Under the pieces are notes generated by a model. That model ran no database searches and was not told the origin of the DNA. It saw only the letters and a list, made by a program, of their open reading frames with translations. This document shows, piece by piece, positions 1-8,044 of a stretch of DNA of 49,846 bases; position 1 is the stretch's first letter; every line of letters starts with the position of its first letter. The stretch comes from RGIG7213 sp045544195 (GTDB lineage: Bacteria; Bacillota; Clostridia; Oscillospirales; CAG-272). The DNA lies in contig JAZPYO010000015.1 of NCBI GenBank assembly GCA_045544195.1, positions 1 through 49,846 of the forward strand, read 5' to 3'. A program made the translations under genes and the position numbers.

Positions 1-71
1 TTCGGTACGAACACTATGTGGTACTTACAAACCCATTTAGTATGGGATAAACTATTTGTTCGGTTTGCCAT
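1..71 (-). CDS. tnpA: IS200-like transposase TnpA, N-terminal fragment (runs off window)
   Basis: Read on the minus strand from the ATG at 71, the first 23 residues are MANRTNSLSHTKWVCKYHIV followed by FVP. The string H-T-K-W-x-C-K-Y-H-I-V-F-x-P matches the conserved start of IS200/IS605 Y1 (HUH) transposases. A good ribosome binding site (AAAGGAG, 6 bases upstream) supports this start. The catalytic HUH and tyrosine motifs lie beyond the window edge, so whether the transposase is intact cannot be judged. A longer minus-strand frame overlapping this position (14-292) is read in a different phase and is not the gene. Confidence 0.8.
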   Translation of the reverse strand, partial: MANRTNSLSHTKWVCKYHIVFVP

Positions 72-151
72 TCTTTCTCCTTTCGTGTTGCAATAGACTT
101 GAGAATCTTATTGTACCACATTAGGAGATTTTTTGGTATAACCTTCGTTGC

Positions 152-170
152 CCACCCGCATAGCGGGTGG
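152..170. repeat. Perfect 8-bp hairpin in the IS left end
   Basis: CCACCCGC-ATA-GCGGGTGG lies 81 bases upstream of the tnpA start. It is GC-rich in an AT-rich stretch, and its position fits the subterminal hairpin that TnpA binds as single-stranded DNA. It lacks a T-tract on either strand, so it is not a terminator. Confidence 0.6.
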
Positions 171-216
171 TTGTCTGTTTCGCGCTTCGCGCTCAACTGC
201 CTAAAGGCATTAAAGC

Positions 217-259
217 AAAAGCTATGCGATCTGTCGAAATAACAGATCGCATAGCTTTT
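217..259. terminator. Bidirectional intrinsic terminator after the ABC exporter operon
   Basis: An 18-bp perfect stem (217-234 with 242-259, 7-base loop) with A-rich and T-rich flanks on both sides lies 7 bases beyond the permease stop codon. It ends the exporter operon on the minus strand and could also stop plus-strand readthrough from the insertion sequence. Confidence 0.85.
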
Positions 260-266
260 AATTTTT

Positions 267-2507
267 TTATTCACGGTTTCCCTTGAGTGCAAGAACCATA
301 TCTATCTTATCGACCTTACGGAAAAGTAACAAAAGGGAGAAAAAGTAGCTTGCGGCGATCAGAAGTGCAGTCAAAGCAAAGGAGCTGATATCAATACACG
401 GTCGGAGCACCACGTGCATATACGGTATTGCGACCCTGCTTAAAACACCGAGCGTACCGTAACATAACGGGTATGATATCAACAGACCGAGTATTACGAG
501 AATATGATTTGTATTCATAACGATGCTGCGTATTTCTCTGTTTCTGTAACCCAATACCTTTAGCATTGAAATATTGGCTTTGTTTTCTTCAATTATCATA
601 TTTACAACAAGATAAACAGAGATCACACCGAGCATACTTCCGATAACGACAAGGCCGTAAACAAATCCGTCCAATGCACTCATAGCGGTATCAAGTATAT
701 CAATAATGCTCTGACTATCACTTATATACGCTAATTTATCGTTCGGAATACTCAATTCTTCATCAGAATATATAATGTTGAAGTAGTCTTCCTTTAGCTG
801 CATAATATCTTTTACGTTTTCGTAAGAGGTATAAACAGCTTGATTTGTGTTATCGTTTACTATACCGTCGATCCTGATCTCTATATCTTCAAGCGTTACG
901 GTATTCCTTATTTTAATTTTGTCGCCCTTACACAGACCTCTTTCGATCGCAACGGCATTTGAAATGTAAAATCCCGAGCTTGAATACACACCGTCCAAAA
1001 GCTCCATATTTTTAAATTTACTGTCAGTCGGTACGCCGTTCAAGACGATGGAATTACCGTTATCACTCATTTCATATGAAACTGAAATACCGTTAACACC
1101 GCCAAAGCTGTTATCCGTCAGCATTTGATTAAGATAGTAATTATATTTATATACCGTTCCGCTTTCAATGCCGTTTTCGGTCATTTTATCAACCGTATCG
1201 CCGAGAGCAAAGCCGAACAGACTCATAAACGAGCTCAAGAACAGGCAAAGTAAAACAAGAAGCGTTCTTGAAGGCTTAGAGAGTAATTCTCTTGTTCTGA
1301 ACTTGCTTTTAAAGCTTATTTTACTTTCTTCAAGCATATGGCGTTGTTTTCTCGTATTATCCTTACGGTCAGTCAAAAGAGAAACTATACTGTTTCTTTT
1401 AAACAGCTTACGCGTCCTTAAATACGCAACAGAGCCGTAAAGAACAATAGGTACTATAAGACAGATCAGCACAACGGGAGTTCTTATGTAATAATCATAG
1501 TTTATAAGCTGATAGTCATACAGTAAATACATCGCAATGTCTTTTCCTGCAAGCGATGCAAACAGCACGCCTGTAACAGAGCCTATAATTGCAGGAATTA
1601 TGGCATATACCGAGTAATGCAAGCCTATTTCGTAATTTCTGTATCCGAACGATAAAAGTGTTCCGATATGCTTTTTCTCACGCTCGATCATTCGTCCGAG
1701 AACTACCGATATAAGCATTAAAATTATCGCAAACAATAACGGACCGATAAACCAGGCAAGCATAAGCATTTCCAATCCCGCATTCAGCGGCTTGCTTATC
1801 CGTATATTCGATTTTGCGGACAGATATGAATACGCACCGTATTCATCGTAAATACAACGGCGAAATGCGTCCGTGTCGGTATCATCGCCATATGATACAG
1901 AGTAGTATGCAGAAATACTGTAAGAGCCTTCATTTTTTAATTCTTCAAACGTATCAGGATCGACCTGAACCATCGCAAAATCTGCCTTATCTACCCATGC
2001 ATCTGTCAGATTTTTCGGTGAATAAACATAGTCAGGACGAACAGCAAATCCGACAACCGTATAATCCTTCCCATCGATCGTATAAATATCCGCAATTTCA
2101 ATATCATTTGAATTTGCAAAATCACGGTCTAAAAGTATTTCGTTTTTATTTTGAATACGATCGCCCTGCAATATCTGATATTTATTGATTTTTTGCGTAG
2201 GCTTGAAAAATCTGTATGTTTTATCTTCAATCAAAAAATCAAGATATTCATTTTCTTCGATCTGAACGTGGTACTCCGTTTCGAGCTTTTCTATACTCGT
2301 ATACGATAGAGGAACGCTTGTAAGAAACTGCGATGATTCCACGTTGCCGCTTGCCATAATGCTTTTGATATCGTCAGATATCATATACGCATTTGAAAAT
2401 GCAACGCTCACGAGAAAAACGGCAAGAGCGGTCAGCAGGATTATAGAAATATAATAAGACAGATTTGACTTTATACTGCGTAATATCGTGCGATTAAGTG
2501 TTTTCAT
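267..2507 (-). CDS. ABC transporter permease, FtsX/MacB type
   Basis: This 746-residue membrane protein is the permease of an ATP-driven exporter. One membrane segment lies near residues 11-35, then a large extracytoplasmic region, a block of three to four helices (about 240-365), another helix near 415-440 opening a second extracytoplasmic region, and three helices at the C-terminus (about 630-745). This is the duplicated FtsX-domain layout of large Gram-positive MacB/YtrF-type permeases. The start is set at MKTLNRT because AAGGTGG lies 6 bases upstream; a longer frame reaching 2528 would overlap the ATPase stop and has no better site. It is co-transcribed with the ATPase, 10 bases apart. 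The substrate is unknown; peptides, antibiotics and lipids are usual for the family, whereas the leader RNA hints at manganese control. Confidence 0.88.
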   Translation of the reverse strand: MKTLNRTILRSIKSNLSYYISIILLTALAVFLVSVAFSNAYMISDDIKSIMASGNVESSQFLTSVPLSYTSIEKLETEYHVQIEENEYLDFLIEDKTYRFFKPTQKINKYQILQGDRIQNKNEILLDRDFANSNDIEIADIYTIDGKDYTVVGFAVRPDYVYSPKNLTDAWVDKADFAMVQVDPDTFEELKNEGSYSISAYYSVSYGDDTDTDAFRRCIYDEYGAYSYLSAKSNIRISKPLNAGLEMLMLAWFIGPLLFAIILMLISVVLGRMIEREKKHIGTLLSFGYRNYEIGLHYSVYAIIPAIIGSVTGVLFASLAGKDIAMYLLYDYQLINYDYYIRTPVVLICLIVPIVLYGSVAYLRTRKLFKRNSIVSLLTDRKDNTRKQRHMLEESKISFKSKFRTRELLSKPSRTLLVLLCLFLSSFMSLFGFALGDTVDKMTENGIESGTVYKYNYYLNQMLTDNSFGGVNGISVSYEMSDNGNSIVLNGVPTDSKFKNMELLDGVYSSSGFYISNAVAIERGLCKGDKIKIRNTVTLEDIEIRIDGIVNDNTNQAVYTSYENVKDIMQLKEDYFNIIYSDEELSIPNDKLAYISDSQSIIDILDTAMSALDGFVYGLVVIGSMLGVISVYLVVNMIIEENKANISMLKVLGYRNREIRSIVMNTNHILVILGLLISYPLCYGTLGVLSRVAIPYMHVVLRPCIDISSFALTALLIAASYFFSLLLLFRKVDKIDMVLALKGNRE

Positions 2508-2517
2508 ATTTTCCACC

Positions 2518-3219
2518 TTACAGATCAAGCTCTGATACGCTTATTTTATTTGTGTTCTTTTCCTGTAAAACTATCCTGCCGTCCTTCACTCGAATAATTC
2601 TGTCAGCAAAGCGACGTATCTCTTCATTATGAGTAATTATCAGTATCGTTGTGTTATAGGTCTTATTCACCTTTTCGATAAACGAAAGGACCTCTTTGGC
2701 TGATTTTGAGTCAAGCGCACCCGTAAGCTCGTCACAAAGAAGTAAAGCGGGATTTTTAACGATCGCTCTTGCTATGGCAACTCTTTGCTGTTGGCCGCCC
2801 GAAAGCTCGCTCGGATAACGGTTGGCAAACGGTGTTATATCAAGACTTTCAATTACTTGCATCAAGTCAAGCCCGCCGTTTGCGGCGATTTCCTTCGTGG
2901 TTTCAATATTCTCTCTGGATGTAAGATTTGGGATCAGATTGTAAAACTGAAATACAAACCCTATTTTTTCTCTGCGGTATTCAACAAGCTGCTTTGAATT
3001 AAAACCGCTTATCTCAATACCATCAACCGTTATAGAGCCACTGTCAAGGCTGTCAATACCGCCTATCATATTCATCAGCGTGCTTTTGCCCGAGCCGGAC
3101 GCACCGAGAATAACGCCTATTTCCCCTTTTTCCATAGAGAAACACACGTTATCAAGGGCACGTACTGCGTTTTCTCCTTTTCCGTATTCCTTTGATGCGT
3201 TTTTCACCTCAATAAACAT
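2518..3219 (-). CDS. ABC transporter ATP-binding protein, MacB/LolD type
   Basis: This 233-residue ATPase partners the downstream permease. Walker A is GASGSGKST (residues 39-47), the signature is LSGGQQQR, and Walker B reads LLLCDELTGALD, where the usual CDEPTGALD proline is leucine. The switch histidine is in IITHN. These are typical of the MacB/LolD/FtsE branch that works with FtsX-like permeases. The start MFIEVKN is chosen because AAAGGAAG lies about 9 bases upstream. The frame stays open to 3324, but that extension would run through the terminator hairpin at 3250-3276. Expression is probably controlled by the leader RNA described next. Confidence 0.9.
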   Translation of the reverse strand: MFIEVKNASKEYGKGENAVRALDNVCFSMEKGEIGVILGASGSGKSTLMNMIGGIDSLDSGSITVDGIEISGFNSKQLVEYRREKIGFVFQFYNLIPNLTSRENIETTKEIAANGGLDLMQVIESLDITPFANRYPSELSGGQQQRVAIARAIVKNPALLLCDELTGALDSKSAKEVLSFIEKVNKTYNTTILIITHNEEIRRFADRIIRVKDGRIVLQEKNTNKISVSELDL

Positions 3220-3240
3220 AGTCCATATCTTCCTTTCACA

Positions 3241-3276
3241 AAACAAAAAGCCAAGCACGGCAAAACCATACTTGGC
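3241..3276 (-). terminator. Leader intrinsic terminator upstream of the ABC ATPase gene
   Basis: On the minus strand, GCCAAGTATGG-TTTTG-CCGTGCTTGGC forms an 11-pair stem (3250-3276) followed directly by TTTTTGTTT (3241-3249). It lies between the riboswitch-like element and the ribosome binding site, where a transcription-attenuating terminator would sit. Confidence 0.8.
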
Positions 3277-3322
3277 AAAATGACATAATATAACGACTCC
3301 ATGTATAGATCTGCATTTATAC

Positions 3323-3408
3323 ATGAGTCTTGCAATTTAAAACAAGCCAGACCAAAAGGTCAGGATGTTGACTTGCTACGCAAATACCTGCGCACGCTAC
3401 TCCCTCAT
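3323..3408 (-). promoter_or_regulatory. Probable yybP-ykoY (manganese) riboswitch aptamer
   Basis: Read on the minus strand, the element starts ATGAG-GGAGTAGC and ends GCAAGA-CTCAT, so ATGAG and CTCAT close a P1 stem. GGAGUAGC and the terminal GCAAGA are the conserved strands of the yybP-ykoY manganese aptamer. GTCAACATCC in the middle resembles its first metal-binding loop, and GACC-TTTT-GGTC forms an internal hairpin. Downstream, a competing hairpin (3295-3329) pairs GACTCATGTATA with TATACATGGAGTC and would take up the 3' strand of P1, followed by the intrinsic terminator. The assignment rests on remembered consensus motifs, not a covariance-model search. Confidence 0.62.
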
Positions 3409-3486
3409 TTTTCTTCATTGTAGCACAAAAAATACAAGCTGTCAATAGCTTACAGGAAAAAATTTAAAACTGAATAACGTTGGAGC

Positions 3487-4248
3487 TTACATTATTATTC
3501 GTCCGAGATCAAACAGCTCCTGCTTCATTTCTGTAAATCCGTATCTCGGAAGACCGCCGTCCTTATAATGAGCAAGGAGCTGCTCAGTATCGGAAAACGT
3601 ATTGATATATAAAAATTGCTCTTTTAATTCGTCGTTTTCTATCATATCCGAGTAAGTCAGTATGGCATCAAGAAAAGGCTTTTTCTCCATCAGCTCAACA
3701 GGACGCTTTTCCCACTGCGGAAAAGATCGGAAGCATGCATTTTCATACTGTAGCATACCAAATGATGCAAATTCCGAGCGTATCTGCATAAGGATCTCGC
3801 CGAGCATATTCTTTCCCTTCCATTGATCACGGTCAAATCGTCGGTTGTCGGTTATCGCAAGCCCTATTGACATATCATTATCAAAAGGGCTACAGCTTAC
3901 GACAGTAAGATCCTTTGTATCCTCAAGCGCATCATACAGCTTTTTATTCTGTTGAAATTTCGCCCTTACACCTCTTTTAATAACCGTATATTTATGCTTG
4001 CTCCATAGATCAGTTTCAATATCGGGATTTGATGCTCTTTCCAATTTCAAAAGCATTTCAGGATTACACGTTGATTCAGCTTGCATGCAAAGATCCAATC
4101 TTTTAGCCATAGACGCCTTGTGATAGAAGGCAAACTGTTCAACGGAAGTAAATCTATTATTTCCGTACTCAAACGGCGAGTGATACCAATTACTGAAGCA
4201 TCCGTGATCCCCGTAAATATGATGAAAAAACACGTATTTTTCAACCAT
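3487..4248 (-). CDS. NADAR (YbiA-like) family protein with C-terminal extension
   Basis: This 253-residue protein has a NADAR fold, a family of N-glycosidases acting on ADP-ribose-type or riboflavin-precursor substrates. Family landmarks are CFSNWYHSPF near residue 17, SVEQFAFYHKA (about 37-47), a W..R..V....RAKFQQN stretch (about 80-100) and SPFDNDMSIGL (about 120-130), then MLGEILMQIR. In most members the last motif reads S-x-x-D-x-x-W-G-x-G; here the Trp-Gly pair is missing. About 85 C-terminal residues go beyond the usual family length and match nothing I recognise. The gene is monocistronic, with its own promoter. A biochemical role cannot be assigned from sequence; the fold call is firm, catalytic activity is not. 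Confidence 0.72.
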   Translation of the reverse strand: MVEKYVFFHHIYGDHGCFSNWYHSPFEYGNNRFTSVEQFAFYHKASMAKRLDLCMQAESTCNPEMLLKLERASNPDIETDLWSKHKYTVIKRGVRAKFQQNKKLYDALEDTKDLTVVSCSPFDNDMSIGLAITDNRRFDRDQWKGKNMLGEILMQIRSEFASFGMLQYENACFRSFPQWEKRPVELMEKKPFLDAILTYSDMIENDELKEQFLYINTFSDTEQLLAHYKDGGLPRYGFTEMKQELFDLGRIIM

Positions 4249-4296
4249 TTATGATAAACACCTTCTGAACCGTCATAACCAGACTTATTTTTACAT

Positions 4297-4325
4297 ATTA
4301 TACCATAATGCACCCGATGTGTCAA
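4297..4325 (-). promoter_or_regulatory. Sigma-A promoter for the NADAR gene
   Basis: On the minus strand TTGACA (4325-4320), a 17-base spacer and TATAAT (4302-4297) form a full-consensus promoter about 50 bases upstream of the start codon. Confidence 0.85.
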
Positions 4326-4357
4326 TATCAAGCCTACATTTATAAGAATAAAATTAA

Positions 4358-4393
4358 GCGGTTATCCCCCAACGCTTGCTGAAGGATAACCGC
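4358..4393 (-). terminator. Terminator of the hydCBA operon
   Basis: GCGGTTATCC (4358-4367) and GGATAACCGC (4384-4393) form a perfect 10-bp stem 11 bases after the hydA stop. On the minus strand it is followed by the T-rich TTAATTTTATT. Confidence 0.8.
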
Positions 4394-4403
4394 CTTTCAA
4401 TTA

Positions 4404-6134
4404 TTATTTCGTGCCTCTCTTAACGTATGTTGTGTGCAAGAGCTTATGAGCCTTATGAGAACCGGGTTCTTCAAAGAACTCATCGTAAAGCATTTTCACA
4501 ACGGGGCTTTCGTGAGACTTTCTGAGGGTATTTGCAGAGTCTGCATCATACAAAGCCTTTGCTCTTAATGTCTTAAGATCAACGCTGTTACGAACTGCAT
4601 CGCTCTGTACAGGCTGACCGCCTCCGTTGATACAACCGCCGGGGCATGCCATAACCTCAACCATATGATAGTTCTTTTCACCTGCAAGTATCTGGTTGAT
4701 GACCTTTCTTGCGTTAGCAAGACCAGATGCAACCGCTACGTTAAGCTCAATACCTGCAATAGTGTAAGTGGCTTCTTTAATTCCCTTTGTGCCTCTTACT
4801 TCAGCAAATTCAACTGCAGTAGCGTTACCGTCGAGCTTATATGCAGCTGTACGGAGAGCCGCTTCCATAACACCGCCTGTTGCACCGAAAATAGCAGCGC
4901 CGCCTGTTGCGGTTTCAAAGGGATTGTCAAATTCTTCGTCAGCAAGACCTGTAAAGTCGATACCTGCTTCCTTTATCATCTTTCCGAGCTCTCTTGTCGT
5001 AAGTGCTACGTCAACATCGTCAAACGCCTGTGAACGCTGCTCTTCTCTCGTTACCTCAAATTTCTTGGAGGTACAAGGAATAACGCTGACAACGAAAAGC
5101 TTTTCGGGATCTATATTGTTCTTCTGGCAGTAGTAGCTCTTAAGAACTGCGCCGAACATCTGCTGAGGAGACTTGCAGCTTGAAATATGCGGCAAGAAGT
5201 CAGGATAGTAATGCTCACAGAACTTGACCCAACCGGGACAGCATGATGTGAACATAGGAAGCGTCTTCTTCTGAGTAATACGCTCAATAAGCTCGTTTGA
5301 TTCCTCAAGTATTGTAAGGTCAGCAGTAACGTTCATATTGAATACGTTATCTGCACCGAGTCTTCTGATAGCGGAAACCATCTTACCTTCAACATTTGTG
5401 CCTACGGGCATACCGAAGCATTCGCCGAGCGTTGCGCATATTGAAGGAGCTGTAAAGAATACTACCTGCTTTTCGGGATCTGCAATAGCTTCCCAAACCT
5501 GTGCAGTCTGGCTCTTTTCAGAAAGAGCACCAACAGGACATGCAACTACGCACTGACCGCAGCCAACGCAGGGAGAATCTGCAAGGGGCTTGTCAAATGC
5601 ACAGCCAACGTGTACGTTGAATCCGCGGTTGATCGCGCCGATGCAGGAAACGCTCTGTACGTTCTTACAAGCTGCAACGCAACGCATACAGTTAACGCAC
5701 TTGTTATTGTCTCTTACTATATACGGAGAAGAATTATCTATTTCATAATCCTTGCCCTCGCCTGAAAATCTGTCTTCATCTACGCCGTAATCGTGCGCGA
5801 GCTTCTGCAATTCGCAGTTATCGCTTCTGGAGCAAGAAAGACATTTTTTCTTGTGGCTTGAAAGTATAAGCTCAAGCGTTGTTTTTCTTGAAGCTCTTAT
5901 TTTAGGTGTATTAGTAAATACCTCCATACCCTCGGATACAGGGTATACGCAAGCAGCAACAGGACCTCTTGCGCCTTTAACCTCAACAAGACATATACGG
6001 CAAGCGCCGATGCAGTTAACTTCTCTGAGGTAGCAAAGTGTGGGGATAGTTATATTAGCAGCCTTGGCAGCCTGAAGAATAGTCGAGCCGGCCGGAACTG
6101 CAACATCAATACCGTTAATTTTTAAATTTACCAT
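4404..6134 (-). CDS. hydA: [FeFe] hydrogenase catalytic subunit HydA
   Basis: This 576-residue protein reduces protons or oxidises H2 at an H-cluster. Domain order: a [2Fe-2S] domain (Cys34, 45, 48, 62); a His-Cys3 cluster (His94, Cys98, 101, 107); two [4Fe-4S] clusters (Cys146/149/152 and Cys189/192/195, with Cys199 and Cys156 exchanged in the usual ferredoxin manner); then the H-cluster domain with motifs TSCCPGW (Cys298 as the proton-relay thiol, Cys299), IPCTSKKFE (Cys354) and MACPGGCINGGGQP (Cys497, Cys501). A small-subunit-like tail follows. All ligands are present. As the last gene after hydC and hydB it forms a HydABC-type complex, expected to link ferredoxin, NAD(H) and H2 in the cytoplasm. 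The start has AAGGAGG 12 bases upstream. The HydEFG maturases are not in the window. Confidence 0.96.
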   Translation of the reverse strand: MVNLKINGIDVAVPAGSTILQAAKAANITIPTLCYLREVNCIGACRICLVEVKGARGPVAACVYPVSEGMEVFTNTPKIRASRKTTLELILSSHKKKCLSCSRSDNCELQKLAHDYGVDEDRFSGEGKDYEIDNSSPYIVRDNNKCVNCMRCVAACKNVQSVSCIGAINRGFNVHVGCAFDKPLADSPCVGCGQCVVACPVGALSEKSQTAQVWEAIADPEKQVVFFTAPSICATLGECFGMPVGTNVEGKMVSAIRRLGADNVFNMNVTADLTILEESNELIERITQKKTLPMFTSCCPGWVKFCEHYYPDFLPHISSCKSPQQMFGAVLKSYYCQKNNIDPEKLFVVSVIPCTSKKFEVTREEQRSQAFDDVDVALTTRELGKMIKEAGIDFTGLADEEFDNPFETATGGAAIFGATGGVMEAALRTAAYKLDGNATAVEFAEVRGTKGIKEATYTIAGIELNVAVASGLANARKVINQILAGEKNYHMVEVMACPGGCINGGGQPVQSDAVRNSVDLKTLRAKALYDADSANTLRKSHESPVVKMLYDEFFEEPGSHKAHKLLHTTYVKRGTK

Positions 6135-6151
6135 AATTACCGGATGCCTCC

Positions 6152-8044
6152 TTATTTCTTCACAATAGCTTTAAACTTACAGCTGGACTCACAAAGACCA
6201 CACTTAATACACTTGCTCTGGTCGATCACGTGAGGCTGTTTAACCGTACCGTTGATAGCAGCAACAGGGCACTTCTTAGCGCAAAGGGTACAACCCTTAC
6301 ACGCATCTGCCACTATCTCATATCTGAGCATGCTCTTGCACACGCCTGCTCTGCACTTCTTATCAACGATATGTTCGATATACTCATCCTTGAAGTACTT
6401 GATCGTGGAAAGAACGGGATTAGGAGCGGACTGACCGAGCGCACACAGCGAAGATGACTTCATATGTGTAGCAAGCTCCTCGATCTTTTCAAGGTCTTCC
6501 ATTTCGCCGTTACCCTCAGTGATCTTTTCAAGTAACTGAATAAGTCTCTTTGTACCTATACGGCAGGGAGTACACTTACCGCAGGATTCATCAACTGTAA
6601 AGTCAAGGTAGAACTTGGAGATATCGACCATACAGGTGTCTTCATCCATGATGATAAGACCGCCTGAGCCCATCATCGAGCCGAGCGCTGTAAGGTGTTC
6701 ATAGTCGATAGGTGTATCTATATGCTCAGCAGGAATACATCCGCCTGAAGGACCGCCCGTCTGAGCTGCCTTGAATTTTTTACCGTTCGGGATACCGCCG
6801 CCGATCTCCTCGACGATCTCGCGAAGCGTAGTACCCATAGGAATTTCAACAAGACCTACGTTTGTGATCTTACCGCCGAGTGCAAATACCTTTGTACCCT
6901 TGGATGTTTCTGTACCCATAGAAGCGTACCATTCTGCACCGTTGCGGATGATCTTGGGTATGTTGGAAAGTGTTTCAACGTTGTTAAGAACCGTGGGTTT
7001 GCCGAACAAGCCCTTAACTGCGGGGAACGGAGGACGGGGACGGGGTTCACCTCTGTTACCCTCGATGGATGTCATGAGTGCCGTTTCCTCGCCGCAAACG
7101 AATGCGCCGGCGCCAAGACGTATTTCGATATCAAAGCAGAAATCCGTACCCAGAATATTGTTTCCGAGCAAGCCTGCTTCTCTTGCCTGATTTATAGCGA
7201 TCGTAAGTCTTTCAACTGCAACAGGATACTCTGCACGAACATATACGTAACCCTGCTTTGCGCCTATCGTATAACCTGCGATAGCCATTGCCTCAATTAT
7301 AGCATGGGGGTCGCCCTCAAGTATTGAACGGTCCATAAATGCACCGGGGTCGCCCTCGTCTGCATTACAGCAAACATACTTGACATCACCGGGTGTTGCT
7401 TTAGCGAATGCCCACTTCTTACCTGTGGGGAAGCCTGCGCCGCCGCGTCCTCTGATGCCTGATGCCAAAAGCTCGTTGATAACATCGTCAGCGGACATAG
7501 AGGTGATGACCTTAGCCAAAGCCTGATAACCGTCTGTAGCTATGTACTCATTAATGTTTTCAGGGTCGATAACACCGCAGTTTGCAAGTGCTATTCTCAG
7601 CTGCTTTTTGTAGAAGTTAGTTTCATACAAAGAAATGATAGATCCGTCTGTATGAACAGTTTCCTGATAAAGAAGATCCTTAACTATGTTTCCTTCCTTA
7701 AGATGCTCCTTAACAACACGCTTTACTCCTTCGGGAGTAGCCTGTGCATAAAATGCACCTTCGGGATAAACGATCATTATAGGGCCGAGAGCGCAAAGGC
7801 CGAAGCAGCCTGTTCTTACAACGAGTATCTCGTCTGCGATGCCCTGTGCCTTAAGCTCCTCGTCAAGCGCTTTGAGAACCTTCTTACTGCCTGACGAATT
7901 ACAGCCTGTACCGCCGCATACCAATACCTGCTTACGATAGCCTGTCTTCTTTGCGAGCTTTTCGCCTTCTTCAGCAACGATCTTTCTTACCTTAACGATA
8001 TCCTCGTACTGAGCTTTGATTTGATTAAGTTGTTCGAGAGTCAT
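6152..8044 (-). CDS. hydB: NADH-binding hydrogenase subunit HydB (NuoF-like)
   Basis: This 630-residue flavoprotein is the NAD(H)-oxidising/reducing subunit of the hydrogenase. An N-terminal thioredoxin-like [2Fe-2S] domain (CGGTGCNSSG near residue 43, then CFGLC about 40 residues on) precedes the NuoF core, with GRGGAGFPTGKKW for FMN/NAD binding near residue 200 and GEPRPRPPFPA near 335. An SLBB-like segment and the cluster motif ESCGKCTPCRIG follow. The C-terminus adds two [4Fe-4S] motifs (CKGCTLCAKKCP and CIKCGLCESSC). This layout is that of HydB in bifurcating hydrogenases. The start overlaps the hydC stop by ATGA, implying translational coupling; hydA follows after 17 bases. Confidence 0.95.
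   Translation of the reverse strand: MTLEQLNQIKAQYEDIVKVRKIVAEEGEKLAKKTGYRKQVLVCGGTGCNSSGSKKVLKALDEELKAQGIADEILVVRTGCFGLCALGPIMIVYPEGAFYAQATPEGVKRVVKEHLKEGNIVKDLLYQETVHTDGSIISLYETNFYKKQLRIALANCGVIDPENINEYIATDGYQALAKVITSMSADDVINELLASGIRGRGGAGFPTGKKWAFAKATPGDVKYVCCNADEGDPGAFMDRSILEGDPHAIIEAMAIAGYTIGAKQGYVYVRAEYPVAVERLTIAINQAREAGLLGNNILGTDFCFDIEIRLGAGAFVCGEETALMTSIEGNRGEPRPRPPFPAVKGLFGKPTVLNNVETLSNIPKIIRNGAEWYASMGTETSKGTKVFALGGKITNVGLVEIPMGTTLREIVEEIGGGIPNGKKFKAAQTGGPSGGCIPAEHIDTPIDYEHLTALGSMMGSGGLIIMDEDTCMVDISKFYLDFTVDESCGKCTPCRIGTKRLIQLLEKITEGNGEMEDLEKIEELATHMKSSSLCALGQSAPNPVLSTIKYFKDEYIEHIVDKKCRAGVCKSMLRYEIVADACKGCTLCAKKCPVAAINGTVKQPHVIDQSKCIKCGLCESSCKFKAIVKK

Larger units (their letters stand above)
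1..216 (-). mobile_element. IS200/IS605-family element, left end (truncated by window edge)
   Basis: The minus strand holds the first codons of an IS200-type transposase (1-71), preceded by about 140 bases rich in short hairpins: CCACCCGC/GCGGGTGG with a 3-base loop at 152-170, CGCG-CTT-CGCG at 181-190 and GCC-TAAA-GGC at 199-208. Subterminal imperfect hairpins, rather than terminal inverted repeats, are the hallmark of IS200/IS605 ends that are recognised as single strands by the HUH transposase TnpA. The right end and any tnpB lie outside the window. The outer boundary is estimated to fall before the terminator stem at 217, because these elements leave no target duplication to mark it. Confidence 0.7.

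Noticed and set aside
14..292. Minus-strand 92-codon frame covering the insertion-sequence end and terminator
   Set aside because: It runs through a terminator stem, the IS hairpins and, in another phase, the tnpA start; its amino acid sequence has no protein-like pattern.
3351..3360. GACC-AAAA-GGTC palindrome as a stand-alone operator
   Set aside because: It lies inside the riboswitch-like structure and is better explained as one of its internal hairpins.
4047..4331. Minus-strand frame overlapping the start of the NADAR gene
   Set aside because: It lies across the NADAR promoter and coding region in another phase and has no ribosome binding site.
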